From UBA877 sp034436335 (GTDB lineage: Bacteria; Chloroflexota; Anaerolineae; Anaerolineales; Villigracilaceae), in the NCBI GenBank assembly GCA_034436335.1, contig DAOTVO010000004.1, forward strand, positions 1-56,280: a stretch of DNA of 56,280 nucleotides, written 5' to 3'. This document shows, piece by piece, positions 48,072 through 56,179 of the stretch (positions are counted from its first letter, which is position 1; each line of letters opens with the position of its first letter). The position numbers and the translations under genes were made by a program. The notes beneath the pieces are model-generated. The model did no database searches. It was not told the origin of the DNA and saw only the letters and a program-made list of their open reading frames with translations.

Positions 48072-48773
48072 TCAAATGGGCAGGCGGACGGTCATGCGGC
48101 GCACATCATCTCCCTGCCGCGCCAACACCTTCAGCACCAGCACGCTGATGTCGTCGCTGGGACGGTTGTTGTCCAGGTGGACGGCCTCTTTCAGCAATGT
48201 GTCGGCAATTTCTTGCGGGCTGGGGTCCTGTTCCTCGAGCATGGCTTTGAGCGACGTGCAAACGTCCATTGGGCGGCCGCTGCGTTCCCCGGCATGCACC
48301 AGCCCGTCGGTATAGACGACAATAGTCAGCCCGGCTTCGAGCGGGACTTCTGTAATCGCCGGCCGCACCGAGTGCGAGACGCCAATCGGCGAAGAATCTA
48401 CACCGATGCAATCCACCTGCTCGTTGCGGGCGATAAAGAACGGCGCCGGATTGTTGCGGGTCAGGACGACCGTGCCGGTTTCCAGGTCCACCGAGACGAT
48501 GTTCAGGGTGGAAATGACCTTGCCTTGCTTCTCGGTGTAGAGCAGGTCCGAAGCGGCGCGCGCCGCCGCCCCGTCCCGCACGCCTTCGGCCAGCAGGGAA
48601 ATCACCTTTCGCACCACCAGCATCGAGATGGCTTTCGCGCCCCGTCCGGAGGTCTGACCGTCGGCCAGCACCACCGAAAGCCCACCGTTGGGGCGTTCGA
48701 CCACTTCCAGCGTGTCGCCGCTTTCGCTGACGGCGTATTTGTTGGTCTTGGCAACCGCAATCTGTACTTCCAT
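48072..48773 (-). CDS. SpoIIE-type PP2C serine phosphatase
   Basis: A 233-residue stand-alone phosphatase of the PP2C/SpoIIE type. Metal-binding motifs are SVVLADGQTSGRGAKA, IVVYTDGLVHAG and SDDISVLVLK. Such enzymes dephosphorylate anti-sigma-factor antagonists in partner-switching systems, or other serine phosphoproteins. No antagonist or anti-sigma kinase is adjacent. A TAAAAT lies 6 nt before the ATG, so its mRNA is probably leaderless. It heads the operon with the TrkA-type and kinase genes. Confidence 0.88.
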   Translation of the reverse strand: MEVQIAVAKTNKYAVSESGDTLEVVERPNGGLSVVLADGQTSGRGAKAISMLVVRKVISLLAEGVRDGAAARAASDLLYTEKQGKVISTLNIVSVDLETGTVVLTRNNPAPFFIARNEQVDCIGVDSSPIGVSHSVRPAITEVPLEAGLTIVVYTDGLVHAGERSGRPMDVCTSLKAMLEEQDPSPQEIADTLLKEAVHLDNNRPSDDISVLVLKVLARQGDDVRRMTVRLPI

Positions 48774-48779
48774 GTCCCC

Positions 48780-48785
48780 ATTTTA
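48780..48785 (-). promoter_or_regulatory. -10 box 6 nt before the phosphatase start
   Basis: TAAAAT on the minus strand with a TTCGAT at 17 nt spacing (plus 48803-48808). The short distance to the ATG implies a leaderless mRNA. Confidence 0.5.
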
Positions 48786-48822
48786 CCGCATCCTGTGGTT
48801 TAATCGAAATCGTACTTTTGTA

Positions 48823-48843
48823 GGTCGGATTTCCAATCCGGCT
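48823..48843. repeat. REP-like palindrome, degenerate copy
   Basis: GGTCGGATT (48823-48831 region) and AATCCGGCT (48835-48843) form a stem with G-U pairs at the base. It lies just upstream of the MttB-like gene. Confidence 0.6.
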
Positions 48844-48867
48844 TCCTCCTTTGCTACTGGAGAAATC

Positions 48868-50304
48868 GTGAAACTCACCGCCCACCTGCTCAGCGAAGAA
48901 GAAAAACATCTCATCCACCGTCAGAGTTTGCGCATCTTGAACGAAGTCGGCGTGCGTGTGCATGGGGAAAAGGGACTGCCCCTGCTGGCCGCCAACGGAG
49001 CGCACATTGACCCGGAGACGGGGATAGCCCGCATCCCGCCCGAAATGGTCGAACATGCCCTGGCCGCTGCGCCGCGGACCGTCCTGCTGGGCGCGCGTAA
49101 CCCGGCCTTCGACTACCCTCTGCCTTCTCCGCTCACCCGCTACGCTATGGACGGCACCGGCGCCTTCATGGTGGACTTCGTGACCGGCGAGCGCCGCTAC
49201 GGAGAACAGCGCGACATTGCCGATTCGATGCGCGTCTTTCAGCAGGCAGATATGGGCGTGATGGCCTGGCCGCCCGTCTGCGCCTCGGACGCCCCAGCCC
49301 CCTCGCGGCCCCTGCACGAGTTCTTCACGATGGCAAAATACACCTCCAAGCACGGACAGCACGAACTGCACACCGTCGCTCAGGTTCCCTACCTCGTCGA
49401 GGGCCTGGAGGCCATTGCCGGCTCCGCGCAGGCGCTGCGGGAGCGCAATTTGTACTCGCTCATCTACTGCCCGGTTGCGCCGCTCACCCATGATGGGCCG
49501 ATGCTGGATGCCTACCTCGAACTGGGGCAAGCCGGCTTGCCGGTCATGGTGATGCCCATGCCGGTCAACGGCACGACCGGCCCGGCCAGTCTGTTCTCCA
49601 ATATAGCCCTTGCCAACGCCGAGACGCTTTCCGCTTTTGTCATCTTCCAGTTAGCCCATCCAGGGCGTCCGCTCATCTACAGCAGCGCCACCGGCAGCGT
49701 GGACTTCCGCACCGGAGCGTATCTGGCCGGGACGGCGGAGATGGGCTTGCAGTCCGCCGCCCTCGTTCAGATGGGACGCTTCTACAGCCTCCCTGCCACT
49801 TCGGCGGGCATGGCTTCGGACGCCAAAGAGCCCGGCGCGGAGGCGGTCATCGAGAAGATGCTTTCGACCATTCCGGGGGTATTGGTGGGGTCGGATATCA
49901 TCGTCGGTTTCGGCGAAGTGGAAAGTGACCAGGCGCTCTACCTGGAGCAGATTCTGGTGGACAATGAGATTGCCCACTTTTGCGAGCGCTTGTATCGGGG
50001 GGTGGATACTGTACCAGAAAAGGATTTGTTCGAGGAGATTGCCAAAGTGGGGCCGGGCGGTCATTTTCTGGCCCTCAAGAGTACCCGTCTCGCGGCCCGC
50101 TCGGATGAATTCTACAAAGCGAAATATGTCAACCGCCAGTCTTATGAAACCTGGCTCTCGCTTGGCCGGCCGTCCATGTATTTATCTGCTCGCGAGAAGG
50201 TGCAGGAGATTCTCGCCGCTCCGCTTGCCGACCCCCTGCCGGATTCCGTCCTCGCAAAACTGGATGACATTCTGCGCTGCGCCGACGAGGAATTGACAGA
50301 GTAG
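48868..50304 (+). CDS. MttB-family corrinoid methyltransferase (non-pyrrolysine)
   Basis: A 478-residue member of the trimethylamine methyltransferase (MttB) superfamily. Matches run through the barrel: RILNEVGVRVHG at the N-terminus, NPAFDYPLP, YSLIYCPVAPLTHDG, LPVMVMPMPVNGTTGPAS and SSATGSVDFRTGAYLAG. There is no in-frame amber codon, so it is a non-pyrrolysine type. Characterised members demethylate quaternary amines such as glycine betaine. GTG 48868 follows CTGGAG. No corrinoid protein gene is adjacent. Confidence 0.88.
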   Translation: MKLTAHLLSEEEKHLIHRQSLRILNEVGVRVHGEKGLPLLAANGAHIDPETGIARIPPEMVEHALAAAPRTVLLGARNPAFDYPLPSPLTRYAMDGTGAFMVDFVTGERRYGEQRDIADSMRVFQQADMGVMAWPPVCASDAPAPSRPLHEFFTMAKYTSKHGQHELHTVAQVPYLVEGLEAIAGSAQALRERNLYSLIYCPVAPLTHDGPMLDAYLELGQAGLPVMVMPMPVNGTTGPASLFSNIALANAETLSAFVIFQLAHPGRPLIYSSATGSVDFRTGAYLAGTAEMGLQSAALVQMGRFYSLPATSAGMASDAKEPGAEAVIEKMLSTIPGVLVGSDIIVGFGEVESDQALYLEQILVDNEIAHFCERLYRGVDTVPEKDLFEEIAKVGPGGHFLALKSTRLAARSDEFYKAKYVNRQSYETWLSLGRPSMYLSAREKVQEILAAPLADPLPDSVLAKLDDILRCADEELTE

Positions 50305-50321
50305 AGTTCTTTAAACAAAAC

Positions 50322-50354
50322 AAGGGTTCGACTGGTCAACACAGTCAAACCCTT
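50322..50354 (-). terminator. Terminator hairpin for the YtxH unit
   Basis: AAGGGTTCGACTG (50322-50334) pairs with CAGTCAAACCCTT (50342-50354) with one mismatch. On the minus strand a T-rich TTGTTTTGTTT follows, which terminates the DUF948-YtxH unit. Confidence 0.75.
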
Positions 50355-50372
50355 GCAGGGGGCGAGGAAACG

Positions 50373-50654
50373 TTACGCAGCGGGTTCGGCAGGTTTCTTG
50401 GTGACTGCCTTCTTGACGCCCTCGATAGCTTCCTTGCCGCGCGTCTTTGCTTCTTCGGCCAGTTTTTCGGCCTTGGAGACGACCATTTCGGCCTGCTCAG
50501 CCGCCTTATCGCGCAGTTCGATGCTCTTCTCTTTGAGGTAGGTGCGAGTCTCCTCGCCGGATTGTGGGGCAAAGAGCAGCGACACCACCGCGCCGGTCAG
50601 GCCGCCGACGACAAAACCAATCAGGAACGCACCAAATTCATCACGGTCAGACAT
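50373..50654 (-). CDS. YtxH-like protein
   Basis: A 93-residue protein with an N-terminal glycine-rich membrane helix (GAFLIGFVVGGLTGAVVSLLFAPQSGEETR) whose APxSGxETR end is typical of the YtxH/GvpP family. A long charged helix follows, rich in Ala, Lys and Glu. These proteins are linked to general stress in Firmicutes. It lies 29 nt downstream of a DUF948-like gene, a pairing also seen elsewhere. Confidence 0.85.
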   Translation of the reverse strand: MSDRDEFGAFLIGFVVGGLTGAVVSLLFAPQSGEETRTYLKEKSIELRDKAAEQAEMVVSKAEKLAEEAKTRGKEAIEGVKKAVTKKPAEPAA

Positions 50655-50683
50655 TTTATTGCTCCTTTCCTTTGGACATGAAA

Positions 50684-51124
50684 TTATTTGAACTTGAACA
50701 GGTCGAAAATCTTTCGCAAGCCGGCCAAGTAGGAATTGAGTTTGATGACCGGCTCGACAAGATTCTCGCTCAAAAACTCTGTTGTCCCGCGCAGAGTATT
50801 GACAGTGTCGGTGGTGGCTTTCAGGATGGGCTTGATTTCGTTTTGCAGAAGATTAATCAGGCTGGCTACCTGAATAACGAGCACCACCAGCGCCGCGCCG
50901 ATGATGAGCGACTCGAAGGCCATGAAGATGATGAAAATGTCGCGGATATTCGAGGTCGTTTTAGCATCACGCGTCAGGCCGTAGATGGCGGCCGCAAGGG
51001 CGGCGATAATCACTACAACAGCCGCAATTATGCCCACCATCACCCAGCGCCGGCGGCGGAGTTGCAGGCGGGTCAGTTCTTCTTCGTTGACCGAAGGGGT
51101 TTCTACAGATTGAGTCTCGTCCAT
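50684..51124 (-). CDS. DUF948-like membrane protein
   Basis: A 146-residue protein with two membrane helices (WVMVGIIAAVVVIIAALAAAIYGL and IFMAFESLIIGAALVVLVIQVASL) and a C-terminal amphipathic region (ILKATTDTVNTLRGTTEFLSENLVEPVIK) like that of DUF948 proteins. The N-terminus is acidic. The start at 51124 is preferred because it follows an extended -10 (TGCTATAAT) by 10 nt. The role is unknown; it may cooperate with the YtxH-like protein. Confidence 0.75.
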   Translation of the reverse strand: MDETQSVETPSVNEEELTRLQLRRRRWVMVGIIAAVVVIIAALAAAIYGLTRDAKTTSNIRDIFIIFMAFESLIIGAALVVLVIQVASLINLLQNEIKPILKATTDTVNTLRGTTEFLSENLVEPVIKLNSYLAGLRKIFDLFKFK

Positions 51125-51134
51125 AGTCAAAGTG

Positions 51135-51204
51135 ATTATAGCACATTCTGTTTCTCCGGCAGACGCCTTTTGATGGCAAATAGCCTTTTGTCTTGGCTTA
51201 TAAT
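51135..51204. promoter_or_regulatory. Divergent -10 boxes between the DUF948-like and transporter genes
   Basis: Minus strand: extended -10 TGCTATAAT, with TATAAT at 51140-51135, 10 nt before ATG 51124. Plus strand: TATAAT at 51199-51204, 43 nt before ATG 51248. Neither has a good -35. Confidence 0.5.
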
Positions 51205-51247
51205 AGCCTCGCTTTTTTGACCCCAAAAATAATAGGCTGGTTGCTGA

Positions 51248-52870
51248 ATGACAACAGAACTCCTCTCCGAGCAGATGTTCATCCTTTTTCTCATTCTGGC
51301 GCTTGGCTCTCTGCTGGGCAGCATCTCTTGGCGCGGCATTTCGCTGGGGACGGCGGGCGTCCTCTTTGCCGCCCTGCTTTTCGGCCACTTTGGCTTTTCG
51401 GTCCCCAAGGCCGTCATGGACCTCGGTCTTCTGCTCTTCGTCTACGCGGTGGGATTGCAAGCCGGGCCGCGCTTCTTCCGCACCTTTCGCCGTCAGGGAC
51501 TGCGCTTTGCGCTCATTGGCGTTGTCATCGCGCTGACCGGCGCCGTGACCACGTTTGCCCTTGCCTCCCTGCTTCATCTCTCCGACGACATCGCCGCCGG
51601 CCTTTACGCCGGCGCGTTGACCTGCACTCCGGCCCTGGCCGCCGCGCTGGATGTCTTCTCCCGCGCCGCCCCCGGTCTCGAGGCGACCGTCTCGGTCGGA
51701 TACGGCATTGCCTACCCGTTCAGCATGATTGGCGTCGTCCTGCTAGTGCAATTCTTCCCCAGACTTTTCAAGAAGGACTTGCGCGCCGAAGAACGCGCCT
51801 GGCTCGAAGAACGCCAGAAGGAACTCCCTATGCTGGTCGTCAGACAGTTTCGAATTACCAACTCCAACATGGACGGCCACACCCTGCGCGAACTCGACCC
51901 GCACCGTCTGGCGCACGTCAACATCACCCGCGTCCGCCGCGGCGACCAGGTCTTCATGGTCCGCCCGGACTTCGCTTTTCGGCAAGAAGATGTAGTGATG
52001 GCCGTCGGTCCACAGGCTGAGATGGAGAAAATCAAACTCCTGCTCGGCGAAGAGACTCAGATGCCGATGGATATGAATACCAACATTGCCACCGCCGACC
52101 TCGAAGTCACCTCCTCCGAAGTCGCCGGACGCACCCTCGCTGAGATGCGCGTTTGGGAAAACTTTGGCGTGGTCATCACCCGCATCCGCCGCCAAGGCAT
52201 GGAAATCAGCCCGGTTGGCAGTATGACCCTCGAAATCGGCGACGGCCTGCACATTGTCGGCGAACGCCTCGATGTGGATGAGTTCATCAAGCGCGTCGGC
52301 GGCGACACGCGCCGCGTCCAGGAGACCAGCATGCTTTCCTATCTTCTCGGCCTGGTGCTTGGCATCGGATTGGGAGTCATTCCCTTCCAACTGGCGGGAG
52401 GCGTGGAAGTCAAACTCGGCATTGGCGGCGGCGCGTTCCTCGTCAGTTTGCTTATCGGCCACTTTGGCCGCATCGGGCGCCTGCGCCTCTACGTCCCGGC
52501 CGCCGCCAAGAATCTGACCCGCGAACTCGGCCTGATGCTCTTTCTCGCCGGCGCGGGTACCAATGCCGGGGCGCATTTCGTTTCCGTCCTCCAGCAGCAG
52601 GGCTGGATTCTCCTGCTGGTTGGCGCGGCCGTGACCATCCTCTCGGTGGCGGCCGGTCTCCTGCTGATGCTCAAAGTCTTTCGCCTCCAGGCCCTTGCCG
52701 CCCTCGGCGCGCTGACCGCCGGCATGACCAACCCGCCCGGCCTCGCCGCCGCCAATAACCAAACCACCACCGACCTGGCGACCCTCTCCTACGCCAGCGT
52801 TTACCCGGCGGCGCTCATCTTCAAAATTCTCCTTGCCCAGATTTTGGTGACCCTCCTGCTGCGCTTCTAA
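51248..52870 (+). CDS. AspT/YidE-family transporter with two TrkA-C domains
   Basis: A 540-residue membrane transporter of the aspartate-alanine exchanger type. Layout: an N-terminal set of about five helices (from LFLILALGSLLGSISW), the motif GLLLFVYAVGLQAGPRFF, then two cytoplasmic TrkA-C/RCK_C domains (about residues 200-280 and 285-365). A second helix set carries the repeated LGLMLFLAGAGTNAG and ends ASVYPAALIFKILLAQIL. The substrate is unknown; relatives move amino acids or dicarboxylates. The CapA-like gene starts 5 nt after its stop. Confidence 0.9.
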   Translation: MTTELLSEQMFILFLILALGSLLGSISWRGISLGTAGVLFAALLFGHFGFSVPKAVMDLGLLLFVYAVGLQAGPRFFRTFRRQGLRFALIGVVIALTGAVTTFALASLLHLSDDIAAGLYAGALTCTPALAAALDVFSRAAPGLEATVSVGYGIAYPFSMIGVVLLVQFFPRLFKKDLRAEERAWLEERQKELPMLVVRQFRITNSNMDGHTLRELDPHRLAHVNITRVRRGDQVFMVRPDFAFRQEDVVMAVGPQAEMEKIKLLLGEETQMPMDMNTNIATADLEVTSSEVAGRTLAEMRVWENFGVVITRIRRQGMEISPVGSMTLEIGDGLHIVGERLDVDEFIKRVGGDTRRVQETSMLSYLLGLVLGIGLGVIPFQLAGGVEVKLGIGGGAFLVSLLIGHFGRIGRLRLYVPAAAKNLTRELGLMLFLAGAGTNAGAHFVSVLQQQGWILLLVGAAVTILSVAAGLLLMLKVFRLQALAALGALTAGMTNPPGLAAANNQTTTDLATLSYASVYPAALIFKILLAQILVTLLLRF

Positions 52871-52875
52871 AAACC

Positions 52876-54531
52876 ATGCGGACATCCCGGCTCGTGCAGA
52901 CTTGCCTTCTTCTCTTCCTCGGCGGATGTCTCCCTGCCTGGGAGGGGCCTCCCTCCGAGACCCTCCCCCCCTTCAACGGCCCGGCGACCAACACGCCCTT
53001 CTTGCCGGAAGGATACCCTCTGCCTGTCGTCACGCGCGCCCTGCCGACCGATACCCCCGGCCCGACCCCCGAAGTCCCTTCGCTCTACATCTCGCCAGCC
53101 GTCCCGGCACAACTGGCCGAGTATGCCCGCACCAGCGGCCTGCCGATTGCCGCGCAGCCGGCCTCGGCAGGCGCAGTTCTCGAACAGAGCGAAGACGGCG
53201 GCACAGAATGGATTTACGCCCTTGTCGCTCCCTTCCCGACGATTGCAGATGAAGTCAGTTTGACCGACCTGCGCGCCTGCTGGAGCGGGGCGGGAGCGGG
53301 ACCCTTTGCCGGCCGCCCGTTATGGATGGACGAATCCACCCTCGCCGCGTTCACCGCGCTTTGGGGCGCGCCCGCTTCCGGGTCCGTGCGCGTGGCGGCA
53401 ACCTCTTCCCTCATTGACCTCGCCTGGGCCGAGCGTCCCTCCTGGGGCATCATCCCCTTCGAGCAACTCGAACCCCGCTGGAAAGTTCTCAGCGTGGACG
53501 GCCAATCTCCCATCCACAATGACTTCGACGCCGCCGCCTACCCGCTCAAGGTTTCGTTTCGTCTTCAGCCGCACTACTTCGACTTGCCCGCCTCGAACCG
53601 CGACCCGAACAAACTCACCGTCCTCATCATGACCGGCGTCACGGCGCTGGTGCGCTCCACGGCCTACCGCATGGAGACCAAAGGCCTGACCTACCCCGGC
53701 CAGGATGTGCGCCGCATTTTCCGCGCCGCCGACCTGCTCCACATTAGCAATGAGGTGCCTTTTGCCGAAAACTGCCCCTATCCCTACCCGATTCAGACCA
53801 CGTTGAACTTTTGCAGCGATGTGCGCTACATTGCCCTGCTGGAAGATATCGGTACGGACATCGTGGAACTGACCGGCAACCATTTTCAGGACCACGGCTC
53901 GGAAGCGACCCTGCTGACGATTGACATGTACGACGAGCGTGGCTGGGTCTATTTTGGCGGCGGGCGCGACCGCGCCGACGCGCAGAAAGCCGCCCTGGTG
54001 GAACATAACGGCAACCGGCTGGCCTTCATCGGCTGCAATCCGGTCGGACCGGCGCATTCCTGGGCGACCGACACGCGTCCTGGCTCGGCGGCGTGCGACT
54101 TCGACTTCATGCATAGCGAAATCAGCCGCCTGCGCGCCGAAGGCTACTTGCCGATTGCCACCTTCCAGCATTGGGAGTATTACCGCCTGTCGCCGCCCGC
54201 CTCTCAGATGCTTGACTTTCGCGGCATGGCCGACGCCGGAGCGGTGATTGTCAGCGGCAGCCAGTCGCATTTCCCGCAGTACATGGAATTTTACAATACT
54301 TCGTATATCCACTATGGGTTGGGAAACCTCTTTTTCGACCAGATGGATTATCCCGCTGAAGGCACGCGGCGCGAATTTGCCGACCGGCACGTCTTCTACG
54401 ATGGCCGTTATCTCAGCGTTGAACTACTCACGTTCATGCTCGAAGATTACGCCCGTCCGCGCCCGATGCTGGAGGGAGAGCGGATGCAATTTCTGACCGA
54501 TATCTTTCAGGCAGGAGGCCTGTTGCCATGA
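52876..54531 (+). CDS. CapA-family (PGA synthesis-like) lipoprotein
   Basis: A 551-residue exported protein with lipobox LGGC (Cys18), a Pro/Thr-rich linker, and an N-terminal domain of about 150 residues that looks like a periplasmic-binding fold (WIYALVAPFPTIADEVSL). The C-terminal metallophosphatase-like CapA domain carries LTVLIMTGVTALVR, VELTGNHFQDHG, SGSQSHFPQYMEF and HYGLGNLFFDQ. CapA proteins act in poly-gamma-glutamate export or anchoring, although many homologues have other roles. No capB/capC is nearby. The stop overlaps the next start (ATGA). Confidence 0.85.
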   Translation: MRTSRLVQTCLLLFLGGCLPAWEGPPSETLPPFNGPATNTPFLPEGYPLPVVTRALPTDTPGPTPEVPSLYISPAVPAQLAEYARTSGLPIAAQPASAGAVLEQSEDGGTEWIYALVAPFPTIADEVSLTDLRACWSGAGAGPFAGRPLWMDESTLAAFTALWGAPASGSVRVAATSSLIDLAWAERPSWGIIPFEQLEPRWKVLSVDGQSPIHNDFDAAAYPLKVSFRLQPHYFDLPASNRDPNKLTVLIMTGVTALVRSTAYRMETKGLTYPGQDVRRIFRAADLLHISNEVPFAENCPYPYPIQTTLNFCSDVRYIALLEDIGTDIVELTGNHFQDHGSEATLLTIDMYDERGWVYFGGGRDRADAQKAALVEHNGNRLAFIGCNPVGPAHSWATDTRPGSAACDFDFMHSEISRLRAEGYLPIATFQHWEYYRLSPPASQMLDFRGMADAGAVIVSGSQSHFPQYMEFYNTSYIHYGLGNLFFDQMDYPAEGTRREFADRHVFYDGRYLSVELLTFMLEDYARPRPMLEGERMQFLTDIFQAGGLLP

Positions 54532-55160
54532 AAATTTATGACATTACCCTTCCCATTTTTCCCGGCATGCCCATCTGGCCGGGTGACCCCGCCCTGGTGC
54601 TGGAACGGGTCGAGTCGATGGACGACGGCGCGCAAGTCAACGTCTCGCGGCTGGCTTGCAGTGTCCACACCGGCACGCACGTGGACGCGCCGCATCATTT
54701 CCTGAACGATGGCCGGACGGTCGAATCCCTGCCGCTGGACGTCCTGACCGGCCCGGCCTGGGTGGCCGCCCTCCCGCTCGACGCGGACCTGGTGACTGCT
54801 CCCGTTTTGGAGGCCGCTTCCATCCCCGCCGGGACGACGCGTCTCCTGCTAAAGACGCGCAACTCCGAAATCTGGCGGCGCGGCGAGATGCACTTCCAGG
54901 AGGATTTCGTGGCCGTCTCGCCCGATGGGGCGGAATGGTTGTTGGCCCATGGCATTCGCTTGATTGGCGTGGACTATCTCTCCGTCGCCCCTTTTCAGGA
55001 CAGCGACCCCACGCATCACATCCTGCTACGCGCGGGTGTTGTCATCCTCGAAGGTGTGGACTTGAGCGTCGTCGAGCCGGGGGCCTACGATTTGTATTGC
55101 CTGCCGCTCAAACTGGTCGGTTCAGATGGCGCGCCGGCGCGGGCGATTTTGACTCGTTAG
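54528..55160 (+). CDS. Cyclase-family hydrolase (kynurenine formamidase-like)
   Basis: A 210-residue metal-dependent hydrolase of the cyclase/KynB family. It starts MKIYDITLPIFPGMPIWPGD, has the metal motif HTGTHVDAPHHF and the later GVDYLSVAP and CLPLKLVGSDGAPARAIL. Relatives hydrolyse N-formylkynurenine or isatin. No tryptophan-degradation genes are near, so the substrate is left open. It is translationally coupled to the CapA-like gene. Confidence 0.9.
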   Translation: MKIYDITLPIFPGMPIWPGDPALVLERVESMDDGAQVNVSRLACSVHTGTHVDAPHHFLNDGRTVESLPLDVLTGPAWVAALPLDADLVTAPVLEAASIPAGTTRLLLKTRNSEIWRRGEMHFQEDFVAVSPDGAEWLLAHGIRLIGVDYLSVAPFQDSDPTHHILLRAGVVILEGVDLSVVEPGAYDLYCLPLKLVGSDGAPARAILTR

Positions 55161-55301
55161 CAAAGGTGTGAAAGTTGTGCTTCACCGGAAATAAACAGAG
55201 AGGAACAGACTTGTTTGGCTCTTCTGATGCCGGAAATCGCTGCCCGGCGAAAATCCTTGTTTCTCTCCGTTTGTCACCGGTAGTTTATCCCCGGGAAACG
55301 A

Positions 55302-55329
55302 ACTTCCCGCAGGTAGTCCTACGGGAAGT
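55302..55329. terminator. Hairpin between convergent genes
   Basis: ACTTCCCG (55302-55309) pairs with CGGGAAGT (55322-55329), with an inner AGG/CCT stem and a TAGT loop. GTTGATTTT follows on plus. It lies 8 nt from the stop of the RNA-binding protein gene. Confidence 0.7.
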
Positions 55330-55336
55330 GTTGATT

Positions 55337-55699
55337 TTAGTACCTGCGGCTGCCGCCAAATCCGCCCCGGCGGTTGTTGTTGCGTCCGCCGTCGCGGTTG
55401 CCATATCCGCTGCCGCGCCGGTTGCCGTATCCGCCGCCGAATGAACGTTCTTCGGGCGGGCGGGCCGGGTTGACCTTGAGCGCCCGGTTGGCAAGCGATT
55501 GGCCGTTGAACATCTGGACGGCTTTTTGCGCCTCGGCCTGGTTGCTCATTTCGACAAATGCGAAGCCCTTCGACCGCCCCGTATCGCGGTCTTTAATCAA
55601 CGCTACCGAGGTGACAGTTCCCGCCTGAGCGAACAAAGTACGCAGTTCATCTTCGGTGGTTTCGTAGGCCAGATTGCCTACATACAATTTGGTTTGCAT
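55337..55699 (-). CDS. RRM-type RNA-binding protein
   Basis: A 120-residue protein with one RRM domain: RNP2 LYVGNL at residues 4-10 and RNP1 KGFAFVEM near residue 45. A Gly/Arg/Asn-rich tail follows (GGYGNRRGSGYGNRDGG). This is the layout of bacterial cold-inducible Rbp proteins, which bind RNA as chaperones. The leader contains a terminator-like hairpin, suggesting control by attenuation or temperature. The promoter may be the extended -10 TGTTACAAT at 55816-55811. Confidence 0.93.
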   Translation of the reverse strand: MQTKLYVGNLAYETTEDELRTLFAQAGTVTSVALIKDRDTGRSKGFAFVEMSNQAEAQKAVQMFNGQSLANRALKVNPARPPEERSFGGGYGNRRGSGYGNRDGGRNNNRRGGFGGSRRY

Positions 55700-55745
55700 T
55701 TCTTTCTTTTCTCCTTGAAAAAATGGGGCAGAGGGCGTCGCAACG

Positions 55746-55775
55746 AAAACCGCCAGCCTGGTTCAGGTCTGGCGG
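55746..55775 (-). promoter_or_regulatory. Terminator-like hairpin in the rbp leader
   Basis: CCGCCAG (55750-55756) and CTGGCGG (55769-55775) with an inner CTG/CAG stem are followed by TTTT on the minus strand. It sits 47-76 nt upstream of the rbp ATG and downstream of its likely promoter, so it may attenuate transcription. Confidence 0.5.
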
Positions 55776-55844
55776 CGCGTGCTCACACAAATCCTGCTGC
55801 AAGTTTTTTAATTGTAACACACAATCAGGATTTTAGCGCTCTCG

Positions 55845-55921
55845 TTTTTAGGCAAAATTGCAATCCTTCCCCTCTTGACAAATTTCCCCCTCCCCGTAAA
55901 ATCACGCCTAAATTTTTAGGC
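55845..55921 (+). promoter_or_regulatory. Strong promoter flanked by TTTTTAGGC boxes
   Basis: TTGACA (55875-55880), a 16-nt spacer and TAAAAT (55897-55902). The palindrome GCCTAAATTTTTAGGC (55906-55921) covers the expected start of transcription, and a second TTTTTAGGCA is found upstream at about 55846-55855. This looks like a repressor-controlled promoter. Confidence 0.65.
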
Positions 55922-56179
55922 AGTTTCGTATGCGTCGCAAAAGCGGAGCGGATTTTCCCTGCAGCATCACCTTGATGGGTGAGACAGTTGGGAAATGTGC
56001 GGGCGGAGAAGCCGGATGTGCTGCGCCGAAGACCGCGCCGGTCCCACTGCGGAGGACGATACCTTCCGCACAAACATCGCCTGGGACAGAAAATTCGCCG
56101 ATGGCACCCTCGCCCCCATAGGGCAATCGCATTTGGAAAGATGTGAGAGAATCGCTGCACAGAAGAAAGGAGAGCAGCG
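55922..56179 (+). other. 258-bp region between the promoter and the transposase start
   Basis: No convincing reading frame. It contains the stem TGCGGA...TCCGCA (about 56047-56070) and short GC-rich hairpins. It may be a non-coding RNA, a leader, or include the left end of the insertion sequence; no terminal inverted repeat could be defined because the right end is outside the window. Confidence 0.35.

Noticed and set aside
48868..50304. Pyrrolysine-type MttB
   Set aside because: No in-frame TAG codon occurs in the gene.
55985..56060. Words resembling a cobalamin riboswitch (GAAGCCGGATGTG and CGGTCCCACTG)
   Set aside because: The B12-box and the rest of the conserved core are missing, and a transposase follows rather than a cobalamin gene.
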